Positions 20,442-31,300 of a stretch of DNA of 64,000 nt are shown piece by piece. The stretch lies in the NCBI RefSeq assembly GCF_030269925.1, contig NC_085135.1, positions 10,602,753 to 10,666,752 on the forward strand. Direction: 5' to 3'. The stretch's first letter is position 1. Every line of letters begins with the position of its first letter. The DNA is from Bombyx mori. Lineage: Eukaryota > Arthropoda > Insecta > Lepidoptera > Bombycidae. Both the position numbers and the translations under genes were made by a program. Under the pieces are notes generated by a model, which was given only the letters and a program-made list of their open reading frames with translations, was not told the origin of the DNA and did no database searches.

Positions 20442-20815
20442 TGTAAGCTTGAGGGTAGATATTATCTTGTTGAACACCAAGTAAAACGATGTCACTTTTT
20501 GATTCCTGATTTAATCAACAATATGTTATCTTAACAATTCACTTTAACACTTGTCCAACCTTACCCAGTACGTACAACAGTCACTGAATCACACAACGTA
20601 ACAAGGATATAGTAAGTGCACCAGGCAAACGCAGTCCAACGAATGTTCATTTCAAGGCACGTTCCGCCTTTTTATACTAGCCGGCGCAGCTGGCTTATGA
20701 GTCACTTCTGTTGCAGCTGTTGTTTACGAGTGGAACGACACGGCCGGCGCACCTGGCTTGTGTGAGTCACTCCTATTGCACGTGCTATATAACATAAATA
20801 TCGTTAACGCCGTCA
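20442..20815 (-). repeat. 5' LTR of the gypsy-like element
   Basis: 374 bp, TG...CA in element sense, 99% identical to 9032-9405 (three differences found). Just inside it the minus strand reads TCAGAAGTGAGATC, where a primer-binding site should be; the tRNA was not identified. Confidence 0.92.
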
Positions 20816-23655
20816 TATATGTGTGATGATTGTTTGACAAACTGTCTTTTAGCAAATGTGGTTTTGACTTTAACAAGAGGCGTTACATCTTTCATTCTAC
20901 GATTTTTATTATTTGCCATCTCAGGGTCATAGCACATTTTTTTGTGTATCCTTAGAACTAGTTGAAGAATATATAGTTTTCTTACGGTTAGTAGCCCAGA
21001 TGTAATGTATAGTTGTTCCGTTGGAAAACGATAAGGTTTGAAAAACATCACTTTAATCAAAGACCGCTGGGCTCTTTCTAGTTCCAAAAATTTTATTTTA
21101 GTGGCTCCTCCCCAAACTGACAAGCAATATCCTAAGACTGATTGTGCTAAAGTTATATAAATTTCATTTAACAGTTTCTTTGTGGTTATATGACGCAGTG
21201 TTTTGAAGATCCATATCAATTTTCTTGTTCGATTCATTATTAGTTCTGAATGTACATGCCAAGATAGTCTCTGATCCAATATTATTCCTAAGTATTTTGT
21301 TTGTTGTACTTTATTAATTTCAGCGCATAAACAGCCTCTGTGGCGTGTTAAACATTTATGAATTTTTATTTCAAAATTGTCTTTTGGCTGAGTACTGTCA
21401 TATATAGAAAAGCAAATATAGTTGGTTTTTTCAGTATTAAGGGTGAGTAAATTGGTATTTAACCATGACGCTACCTTTACCAAACTATTTTCCGCTGACT
21501 TTTGAACACACTCCCACGTTTTCCCTGAAAATACTAAGACGGTGTCATCGGCATAAGACAGAATGTGTCCTTCAGTTATGGCCATGCTAGTCAAGTCATT
21601 TATATATATAAGAAACAATGTCGGGCCAAGTACACTCCCTTGTGGCACTCCGAATATAATGTTTTGATCTAGACTTGTATATTTATCTATTTTGACACTT
21701 TGTTTGCGATCAGATAAATAATCTTTAAACAATAAGAGTGGCGAACCTCGTATTCCAATCTTTTCTAGTTTGTGTAAAAGTATTGGGATGGAAACAGTAT
21801 CAAAGGCTTTTTTGAGGTCCAGAAAAATGGCAAGACATTTACCTCCTTTATCCAGAGTTTCTGTAACAGAAGAAGTAAGTGCCAAGATTGCATCTTCCGT
21901 TGATAGACCTCGTCTAAAGCCAAACTGATACGGCGAAAGTAGTTGATACTTTTCGAGAAATTTAACCAACCGGATGTTCATTAGCTTTTCCAATATTTTT
22001 GAAACACATGAAAGAACTGAGATTGGCCTATAATTTGAAAGAATAGAACCGTCCCCACCCTTGTGTACAGGGGTTATTAGGGCTTTTTTTAACGCAGATG
22101 GAAATATTCCTTGGTCAAAACATACATTTGCAAGATGGGCTATTACGGGCACTGTAAATTCATGAGCAGCTTTTAAAAAACTAGTTGGAATTTTGTCCAA
22201 ACCAGGGGCACTATCAGATTTTAAACCCATTAAAACACTTCTTACCTCATCACAATCAGTACTGAAAAGTGCAAACGATGATGCATTTTCTATTGAATTT
22301 TTGCAAGTAAGAGAGCTATGCACAGAAGGGTGAGATGTAATAATTTCATCTGCTAAAAGTTTTCCTACAGAACAGAAGTAATCATTGGCTCTGTTTACGG
22401 ACTGTTGTGGCGTTATGTCTCCTGCGAGTAATTCAGTGCATTGTGTACTTTTCTTTTTGCGTTGAGTTATATAATTAATAGCATTCCATAGCTTTTTTGG
22501 ATTTTTTTGCGCTTTTTCTAATTGTTCTCTGTCAAATTTTCGTTTTTGTTTTTTAATAATATTATTGCAATGGTTACGGTAACGTTTAAAAGTAATTTTT
22601 AGGATTTCATTATATGGGTCTAATTTAAGTTTTTTTTGCATATTATTTCGGTTTTGAATGCAACGAAGTAGTCCAGAAGTCATCCATGGTTTTATTAGTT
22701 TTTGTTTCAGTGGGATCATACTAGTGACAGTAAATAAAGCAACGCACTGCTGTATTTCGCATATGAGGCTATTCACTAGAGTATTAGGATTATATACATT
22801 AAGTAGTTCCAATAAATTAATTTCTTTCATGTAGTTTAACGCTCCCTCGAAATTAAATGTAGTTTTAGTTTTTAAGGTTTTATTTGAATTAAATTTGTTA
22901 TTCAGTTTTAAAAAAATCGTTTTGTGATCCGTGATAGTGGTTTCCAAAACAGCAATAGTTATAGATTTATTTTTGGAATCAAATTTAACTATAAAATGAT
23001 CTAAACAGTTACTACCCCTTGTGGGTAGGGAATGTCCTGGTAATAAGGCGTGCATTGCCAGCATGTTTAGATAGTTCAATCTATTAGAGCGATCGTGAGA
23101 AAGCTCTTCTTGCCTGTAAATAAGATTTATGTTGATGTCGCCTGTTATTATTATATTACTATTTGAGGGAATTGTACTTAGATGCTGATTAAGACTATTT
23201 GTAAAATCTTCAGATTTAGTTATTGAAGGGGATCGATAAATACCTAAAACGGTTATGTTTGGGAAAATTTTAACTTCTAAACAAGATGCATGAATAAGGT
23301 TAACTTCTTTTACCTTTGCTTTATATTTATTTTTAATGTAGACTACAACACCGTCTGCGTCATTTAAATGGTTTGTTGTTTGATATGATGTATAATTACA
23401 GATTTGAGGTATATTTTTATAAGGATTTAATCTACATTCGCTGAGTATAATGAGGTCAATATCTGATTTGAGGTAGGCTAGATTCAATTGTAAGTCGTCG
23501 AAATTGGCATAAATACTTCTGATATTTTGTGATATAATAGTAAAATCAGTGTTTTGAATTTTTAGCAAACGGGAAAAATCATCAGTTGTACAGGCAAGAA
23601 CGTCGGCTATTTCTAAGTCATCTATCTCTTGTATCGTATGAAGTGTGCTATCCAT
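20816..23655 (-). pseudogene. LINE ORF2 (Daphne/CR1-group), C-terminus displaced by LTR insertion
   Basis: About 946 codons are open. The N-terminal endonuclease shows IISQNIRSIYANFDDL, LIILSECRL, IIITGDININLI and TTITDHKTIFLKL. The RT shows SAPGLDKIPTSFLKAA, NYRPISVLSCVSKILEKLM, YQFGFRRGLSTEDAI, CLAIFLDLKKAFDTV, GVPQGSVLGPTLFLIYIND and LSYADDTVLVFSG. It stops artificially inside the LTR, 10 codons past the breakpoint at SSHIY; the true end is at 8898-9031. No other break was seen, so the copy was probably intact when the LTR element arrived. Clade placement near Daphne/CR1 is from the general look of the EN and RT blocks. Confidence 0.85.
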
Positions 23656-23854
23656 TATTGATTTGCCAAAATAAATTGAGGTCAGTAGCTGTTCTAAATT
23701 TTATGTAACACGGATTAGGATGTGTGTGTATGTGTGTTTGTTTGTGAACAATGAGTGTCAGTGTAAATATGGACATTATACATTGTTTAAGTAAATGTAA
23801 TTTAAATTTATGGTAAACAATATTTTTAAAAAGACTACACCAAGTGCCTACTAG
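23656..23854 (-). other. Spacer between LINE ORF1 and ORF2
   Basis: Short AT-rich spacer with a TGTGTGTATGTGTG patch near 23720; no coding signal. Confidence 0.5.
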
Positions 23855-24731
23855 TCATGAACTTTGCATGAGATTGTTTACTTGTGATTCTGCCTTTATC
23901 GGTATGATAGGAGAGTTTTCATCTCTACGGATGTAGACCCTTCCATAGGCAGTCCAGCAGTACTTGAATTTCTTAGATTTAGCTAGGTCCCGCGCGAGAA
24001 AATGAAGGCGGGCTGCTTTAGCTGTAAGCTGCTCGGAAACAAAGACAGGCGTGTACCTCCTCCTTTTTATAACCAAGGTGTTTGGCACATATTTTTTCTT
24101 TGTGTCTTATATTAAAGGCCTTAACTTGCTTAAGGAAATCAGTTTTTTTAATAGTTGAAGCAAGCTCCACCACGATCGAACTATTATTCACCTTACTACG
24201 CTTATTCTGCACTCTGTAAATATCAGTTATGTCATTTTTTTCGATTTTGCAGTCGATAACTTTTGACAAATTTACAGTCATTTCAATTAGATCTTCTTTA
24301 GTCTCTTTAGTTAGCTTAGGAACATTTTTTAATTCCAAATTGGTTTTTCTACTAGCACGTTGAAGATCTTCTATTCGGTCTTCCAAAGTTGCGATACAGT
24401 CTCTGTCCTTCTTCGCCTGAACTTCAAATTGTTTAAAATTCATTTGGAGCTCCTCATATTGTGCCGTCAAAGAACTCAAAGCTTTTTCTATGCTATTGTT
24501 ACAAGTTTTTATTTCTTGCAGCGTTGAGTGTATTTTCTCGATTTCGCTTTTTTGAGGCGTCATTAAAGAAGCAATCAGGGCTCTCATTTCTTCCTTAAAA
24601 CTAATGAACTCATTTGCGCAGTCACATTCTCTACCCGTCTTGCTACGCGCCGTCACATAGTTCGGTGGCGTAGTTAGTGTTTGATCGTGTTCATTACTAC
24701 TGGATTCAGATAATTCATAACTCATGTCCAT
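23855..24731 (-). pseudogene. LINE ORF1 with coiled coil and baculovirus-FP-like C-terminal domain, frameshifted
   Basis: Starts MDMSYELSESSS at 24731. Residues 50-145 are a heptad-rich coiled coil (KIHSTLQEIKTCNNSIEKAL, LQMNFKQFEVQ, LEDRIEDLQRAS), as in trimeric LINE ORF1 proteins. Next comes LELKNVPKLTKETKEDLIEM and DIYRVQNKRSKVNN, an RRM-like fold of the L1-ORF1/FP25 kind. The frame then shifts near 24060-24088, and a second frame carries LTAKAARLHFLARDL, YCWTAYGRVYIRRDE: the C-terminal domain seen in baculovirus FP proteins and many insect LINE ORF1s. It would bind element RNA. ORF2 begins 200 nt downstream. Confidence 0.75.
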
Positions 24732-24900
24732 TTTATGAATTACGGTGAAACTTTGCGACTACAGGTACACAAACAGGTAACAACTCAAGCGTAGCACTTA
24801 CGCACCTATCAGAACGCGTAGCACGCAGAGAGGCGCGTAGCGTACAGGTGAGGCGCGTAGCACACGATTGTGAACCCGTAGCAAAGCGAAGAGTTTGGTT
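24732..24900 (-). promoter_or_regulatory. 5' leader of the Daphne/CR1-like LINE with repeated GCGTAGCA
   Basis: Five copies of GCGTAGCA or a one-base variant on the plus strand at 24789, 24816, 24835, 24855 and 24876 (spacing 27, 19, 20, 21). They sit just upstream of ORF1, where an internal promoter would be. Function is not known. Confidence 0.55.
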
Positions 24901-24995
24901 TAGTACGAATAGTTAGTGAATAGAAATATATTTAATAAAATCTTAAGTAAACTTGTATAGGGTTTACTTGGTAATAATAAAAGGTCTATAATTTA

Positions 24996-25420
24996 TTAGC
25001 TTTTTTCTGCGGCTTCGTCCGCGTGAATACTTCACAATTACTGCTTTATTTTAGAACAAATTTGGTTAGCATAAAAAATGTTATAGTGAGTCAACTTTAA
25101 CATACAGACATATGCTGTTCCGGACTTCTTTTAGAATTTTTAAAGGGGAACAATTCTGTCATACATTATTTTAGCGAAACTTTAACTGTTTCTGCAGCGC
25201 ACGCAGCGGAAGCTCTCAAAAGGGAAAAAAAGTCCGATTTTTAAACATTCTTTATTGTTGCTCTGCTTGCATTGGTCTTACCGTGATGTTATTTAGCCTA
25301 TAGCCTTCCTCCATAAATGGGCTATCTCACACTGAAAGAATTTTTCAAATCGGACCAGTAGTTCCTGAGATTAGCGCGTTCAAACAAACAAACTCTTTAG
25401 CTTTATAATATTAGTATAGA
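24996..25420 (-). mobile_element. Non-autonomous Helitron (425 bp)
   Basis: Read on the minus strand it starts TCTATACTAATATTAT at 25420 and ends CTAA at 24996. A hairpin GCGG/CCGC (loop ACGAAG) lies about 10 nt before the end, and the next base is T. Those are Helitron features: 5' TC, 3' hairpin, CTRR, A/T target. No coding capacity. Confidence 0.78.
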
Positions 25421-26056
25421 TTGCACCCGAACATTCAGTACAATAAGACATACGTAATTGCTAGCGGGCTATACAAATAAAGCAATACAGGCATGTTTCT
25501 TACAAGTCATGATTAGAGTACTGAGTACTGTTCTAATGTTATATTACGCGGTACGGAATGTCATGCCATATGGCATTACTTCATTGCGTACTGTTTTACG
25601 CATGTGTACTAGCCTACTAGTCTACTAGCCTTGCTCGATAAATGGGCTATCTAACACTGAAAGAATTTTTCAAATCGGACCAGTAGTTCCTGAGATTAGC
25701 GCGTTCAAACAAACAAACTCTTCAGCTTTATAATATTAGTATAGATCAGGGGTCGGCAAGGCGACGCCCGCGGGCCCCATGGCGCCCCCGAACGATTTTT
25801 AATGCGCCCTCGCTAGACTAATGTAATTAAAAAAAAGTAATGAAATGTATGACAGCCAGAGCGATTTACTTACTCTTGTCAAACGGCGATATACAGCAAG
25901 TAGTCAGTTGATTTTAGGATTGTGCATAGCTTAGCTGTTGCTAGCTAACCTTGAGTGTATCTAATAACACGCACGTATTTTTTGTTAGTGTGTGATCGTA
26001 TTTCGAATAGACCACGCGTAGACCGTGCATTTAAAACTACCAAGTAATCTTCTTCT
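25421..26056. other. Helitron fragment, hAT-like terminus and unassigned AT-rich DNA
   Basis: 25626-25745 repeats the 5' end of the previous Helitron in the same orientation (shared GACCAGTAGTTCCTGAGATT and the TCTATACTAATATTAT end). At 25747 the sequence CAGGGGTCGGCAAGG looks like a hAT-type terminal repeat followed by GGGCCCC-rich DNA, but no matching far end was found. The rest is unassigned. Confidence 0.5.
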
Positions 26057-26325
26057 TCTATATATATAAAAGTGAATTGCTTGTATTTAATTGAATATAA
26101 AAATGATTTGGCTAATTTTGGTCTTGAATTATTTGTGGAAGTCCAGAGAAGGTTTAAAAGGTAGATAAATATGAAAATGCTCGGAATTAAATAAAAATAA
26201 CAATTTTGTTTTGATGTGTCCCCCGTTGGACGGATTCATTTTGTTTGTTTTAAGTTTATTTTATACAAAAGTTTAGGTATTTTATTTATCGATTGAGGCA
26301 CTACGAAGTCTGCCGGGTCAGCTAG
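26057..26325 (+). mobile_element. Probable short Helitron, different subfamily
   Basis: Starts TCTATATATATAAAAG and ends GGGTCAGCTAG followed by T (26326). The base before the start is T, not the expected A, so the 5' edge is approximate. Confidence 0.55.
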
Positions 26326-26585
26326 TCCGAAATAATTATTTTCTTTCAATACCGAACAAAGCTTAATGACTCACATTTAGATAATTGTTTAAGGACCGGG
26401 AACTCTAAATATATCCCCAATTATAAGAAATTAGCTGAAAATATGGACACCCAAGTTTCACACTGAATTATATGTATCACTAGCGACCCGCCCTCGCTTC
26501 GCTTCGGAAACATTAAAACACACATGAAACAAAAAAAAAAAAAATTAGAAAAAATTAAAAAAAGTAGCCTATGTTCATCAGGGAC

Positions 26586-26802
26586 TGTTGGCGCCGTTGC
26601 GATGAGATGTTGGGTGCAAGGCTTATATCAATAAAAGTGGACTGTATTTAAAGCTGGTTTATTAATCGGATCAAAGTTAATACAGTTTTACGGGACCGAC
26701 AATGATTGCGTTTCGTCGATGCACGTCGTTTTATTTTGTCACTCCACGCCTCTCCCCCGCTTCCGCCGCGGTGAGGAAAATAGGGTTGCTATGTTTCGAA
26801 CA
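26586..26802 (-). repeat. 3' LTR of BEL/Pao element
   Basis: 217 bp, TG...CA; carries AATAAA (26632-26637, plus strand). It matches 32879-33095 at every base I compared. Confidence 0.93.
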
Positions 26803-26823
26803 TGCTCCCCGGGTTGAAGAACT

Positions 26824-28374
26824 TCAAATATTGACTGGTAGCGGGCATATGTTGTTGTAAGCGCGTCGTATAACACCTTTCTTGGTTAAGATATCTGCCA
26901 CACGTGTAATTCCATCTCGTCCAGGACAAAGACGAATAATGCGTCCGAGCAGCCACATAAGAGGTGGTAGTCCCTTCTCCTTGATGACAACCATCATACC
27001 TTCTTTTAAGCCTCCCTTTTGAGTCAGCCATTTCATTTTTTGTTGTAGCCACACGACGTACTCATTGGAGAATCGCTGCCAAAAATGCTGCTTAAGGTAC
27101 TCGATACGCTGGAATCTCTTAAGAGAGGTTAAAGTTGAATGATTTGTTAAATCAGGCTGAGGTACAAAGAGTAAAGATCGTCCTATTAGGAAATGAGCTG
27201 GAATGAGAGGATAATAGTCCGAAGGATCATCTGACAGAGGAATGAGAGGCCTTGAATTTAAAATGGCTTCAATTTGAGTTAATAAAGTCGTCATTTCTTC
27301 AAATGTGAGATGTGTTAGCCCTAAAATTCTACGCAAGTGATATTTCGTAGACCTAACGGCTGACTCCCAAAGTCCGCCAAAATGTGGTGTGTATGCCGGT
27401 ATAAAAGAAAATTTAATCTCTTGCTCTGCCAAATCGGAAGGTAGGGTACGACTAAGAAGTTTGGATAATTCATTGAACGTTCCAACAAAGGTGGTATCAT
27501 TATCAGACAGAATTGATTGTGGCTTCCCGCGTCGCGCAGTAAATCTATTCAAAGCAGCAATGAATGCATCCTTGGACAGGTCCGAGACAAGCTCCAAATG
27601 TACGGCCTTTGTTGCCAAACATACGAACACGCAGATGTATGATTTTATTAGTTTAGAACCTCTACCTTTCCGGTTTGCTATCAACACTGGGCCAGCGTAA
27701 TCAACGCCAGTTTGAAGAAAGGGACATTCCAGGTGCACACGTTGACGTGGTAAATCCCCCATGGGTGGCTGAACAGTAGTAGCCTTAAATCTGCAACACG
27801 TCACACAGTTTCGCACAACCTTTTTAGCTAAATTATTGCCACCAATGGGCCAATAGTTGTGCCTAGTGATTGCTAATAAGAGTTTAGGACCACAATGTAA
27901 ATGTTTAAGATGTAACATTTCAAATATAAGATTAGTTAAACGATGGTTAGCGTGGAGAAGAATTGGGTGCTTAATATTAAATTCGTAATCTGAATTGTTG
28001 AGTCTACCGCCAACTCTCATCAACCCATCGCTATCGAGGAAAGGTGACAAAGAAATAAGTTTATTTTTAATCGGTAAAGGCCTACCAGCGATTAAAAGAG
28101 AACGCTCTGCAGAAAACGATTCTTCCTGAGCTACAAATAATAAATGGTTTGTTGCACTTCTTAATTCTAAGTCAGTTAGCCTCCCTTTTTGTAAATGTTT
28201 ATGATTACAATTAGATATAAAACGATAGATATAAGATGTCACGCGAATTAACCTAGAAAATCTAGATGTGTTCTGAATTAGATTTGACAATATACAATTT
28301 TTTGAAGAGCCTTGATTTATGTGTAAAGCGTGCACAGTTTCTGGAAGATGATCAGTATAATTTGGGTTAGTTGG
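26824..28374 (-). pseudogene. BEL/Pao pol, integrase part (downstream of the stop codon)
   Basis: Same frame as the upstream gag-pol, separated by one TGA at 28375-28377. The open part has the end of RNase H, then the integrase: HLHCGPKLLLAITRHNYWP, zinc-type CVTCCRFK, catalytic D in GVDYAGPVLI, second D in SILSDNDTTFVG, and E in FGGLWESAVRSTKYH (DDE triad complete). The BEL C-terminal part follows: LGRIIRLCPGRDGITRVADI and RRAYNNICPLP. Integrase inserts the cDNA into the genome. Apart from the stop the reading is clean. Readthrough of TGA is possible but a point mutation is more likely. Confidence 0.93.
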
Positions 28375-31300
28375 TCAGTGTGATGGGTCCTGAGCTAAAA
28401 ATGAAGGTCCCGACCACCATAAAGCGGAATTACGTAAAAGACTAGCGTTCAATCCTCTAGATACCAAGTCTGCTGGATTTTCCTTTGAAGGGACATACCG
28501 CCATTCGTGTCCAGCGCAGATTTTCTGTATTTCAGACACACTATGAGCTACGAATTTTTTCAAATGAACTGCAGAAGAGGCAATCCAACCGAGAACTATG
28601 GTTGAGTCCGACCAAAATGAACACCTTTCTACTTTTAATGTTAAAGTCATGGTGATCTTTTCACATAATTTGGAACCAAGCATGGCGGCACAAAGTTCCA
28701 GTCTTGGAATCGTAGTAGCTTTTATAGGAGCTACTTTGCTTTTTGATGCTAAAAGAATGGTTTTTATGGATCCTTCTGACGTCTCACTTCGAACATAAAC
28801 ACATGCGCCGTAGGCTCTCTCCGATGCGTCCGTGAAAACATGAAGCTGTATTCCAATCGGCTGAGAAATAACGCAGCGCGGAATTAGAATATCATTGAGA
28901 TGAGGTAAGGTTTTAACAAAGTTAAGCCATGTCTTCTTTAAAGGTTCCATGATCTCGTCGTCCCATGAGCATTTATGTTTCCAGAGATCTTGCAGCAAAA
29001 GCTTAGCTTCTACAATGCAAGGCGAAACTAAGCCAAGCGGGTCAAATATTTGGGCTACGGTAGCCAAGATATACCGCTTTGTTATAATGAGTGAAGGTGA
29101 CAAATTTATCGAAAAGTATAGATTGTCAGCGCGACATTTCCAATTAAGACCTAAAGTCTTCGAGTGTTCGTTGGAACTCAGATCTACGCAATCTGCGTTA
29201 TCATTCGAAGTATCACTAATAGCTCTGAGAATTTCAGAACTATTGGAATACCATTTACGAAGATTAAATTGTCCAGACTGGAGGGCAACCTTAATCTTTC
29301 TGCACAATTCTATGGTGCTGTGAATGGTGTGACTTCCACCTAAGTAGTCATCAACATAAAAGTCATGACATATAGCGCGCTTAACATCGTCATTGTGAGC
29401 TTCATTGCCTAGCTGTATAAGACATCGGGTTGCTATAAAAGAAGCTGAGGCCATGCCATAAGTTAATGTGTTTAGTGTGTACGTCTTTATGGGTTGTGAA
29501 GGATTAAATCGCCATAAAATTTGTTGTAAAGGGCGTTGAGAACTGTCTAATGAAATTTGTCGATACATTTTTTCTATATCGGCCGCGACCACATACAGAT
29601 GTTGTCGAAATCGTATTAAAATTGAAAATAAATCATCTTGTATCGTGGGGCCTACTACCTGAATATCATTTAGTGATTTACCTGTCGATGTACGAGCAGA
29701 TGCATCGAAGACTGCTCGCAATTTTGTAGTTGTACTCGATTCCTTTAAAATACCATGATGAGGAAGGAAATACTGAACCACGTTATTGTTAGTATTGTGG
29801 ATATTTTCACTCATGTGACCAAGATCGAGATACTCGCGCATAAAGCTACCGCATAGCATTCTAAATGTCTTGTTTGATTTTAGTCTCCTTTCGAGTGAAA
29901 GGAACCGGTGCTTGGCCATATAGTACGAGTCTCCTAAACATTTTGGTGATTCATGAAAAGGTAAAGTCACGTTAAAGCGTCCGTCTTCAGCGCGCGTTGT
30001 AGTTTCAGTGAACACCTTTTCACACGGATGACTATTTAAATCGTGGATTGTTGAAGATGGTATAGAGTCTAGCTCCCAAAATTTAGTAAGATCTGTGGCG
30101 ATCTTTGAAGAATCGCAATTTAATAAGCAATGTAAATCTTTAGAGTTAGTCTTGTTTAAGAGGGAACCAGAAATTACCCAGCCAAGTTTGGTTTCAAAAA
30201 GAACAGGTTTATTTTTGCCTAGTTGAATACGGTTTGTACCTAAGACATTCCAGAAAACATCTGCTCCGACCAATATGTCAATGGAGGATGGAATATGGTA
30301 AGTTGGATCCGCTAAAGATACTCCCGATGGTATATTTATGTTTTTATTTTCTAAATATGCTAAGGGTAAAGAGTTCGTAATTTTATTCAAGAGATAGCAA
30401 TTGATGTTAAAGTTGTGGTTGCCATCTAATGAACGTATGCTTATCAAACACGATTCATTACACGCGGAGGTTTTATTGCTGATACCACATGCTATGTAAT
30501 CCACACGCTTCGTTCTCAAATTAAGCCTATGACAGAGATCCTCCGTAATAAAGTTAGCAGTACTCCCGTTGTCTAAAAGAAGACGTGCAGTATGCGTTTG
30601 CCCATTAGAGTCTAAAACCTGAACTAACGCCGTAGAGAGTAAAACGTGTGATGAAGTATCAGTTGCCGTGGCTGACACGACAACGGTTTCAACTGCGGCT
30701 GTTTGCTTCTTATAATGAAGAAGCGTGTTGTGTTTTAACTTGCAGTACTTGCAATGGCTAAGCTTACATTGAGAATCAGTGTGTCCAGGCCTCAGACAGT
30801 TAAGGCACACTCTAAGCTCTTTTGCTTTCCTAATACGTGTTTCAATCGATAAACTTCTAAAAGACTCGCACGCGTACAGGAAGTGTTCCTGATTACATAA
30901 CGGACACGCAACTGTTTTATTTTTGTTAATGGTAGTTAGTGCTTTAAGCTTAAAATGTTCATTTTTAGATTTGATTCGACGCGCGTCCTCTAACGTTTCC
31001 AATAAATCGGCTTTATTTGAAATGAATTTAGTAAATATTTTTAGAGTTGGAGGGTCGCTGAGAGTATTACGATGCTCTTCCCAGCCCCTACTAGTGATGC
31101 TGTCCAATTTAGAGGCCATCATATGAATCACCAAAGTGTCCCAATGTTCGACAGGTTGATCCAATGTGGCTAAGGCTCTAAGATTTTTGTTGGTTACATC
31201 TACAATGTGTCGTAAACTCTTACTGCATTCTTTTTGTATGACGTCAACATTAAAAAGAGTTTGGACGTGATTGTTGACAAGTAAGCGCTTATTGTCATAA

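Larger units (their letters stand above)
9032..20815 (-). mobile_element. Ty3/gypsy-like LTR retrotransposon, internally deleted and itself invaded
   Basis: Bounded by two 374-bp direct LTRs and a 4-bp target duplication TATA (9028-9031 and 20816-20819). Coding sense is minus. From the 5' LTR inward the order is a gag N-terminus, a scrambled stretch, gag with zinc knuckles, a protease remnant, an integrase C-terminus, a non-coding 3' region with degenerate repeats, and the 3' LTR. RT, RNase H and the integrase core are missing, so this copy cannot move alone. Subtracting the nested Jockey (10314-15374) and one copy of the 2462-bp duplication leaves about 4.25 kb. The LTRs differ at three positions I could find (about 0.8%), so the insertion is fairly young. 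Confidence 0.88.

Noticed and set aside
25747..26056. hAT element starting CAGGGGTCGGCAAGG
   Set aside because: Only one end resembles a hAT terminus; no inverted partner or 8-bp duplication found, so it was not annotated as an element.
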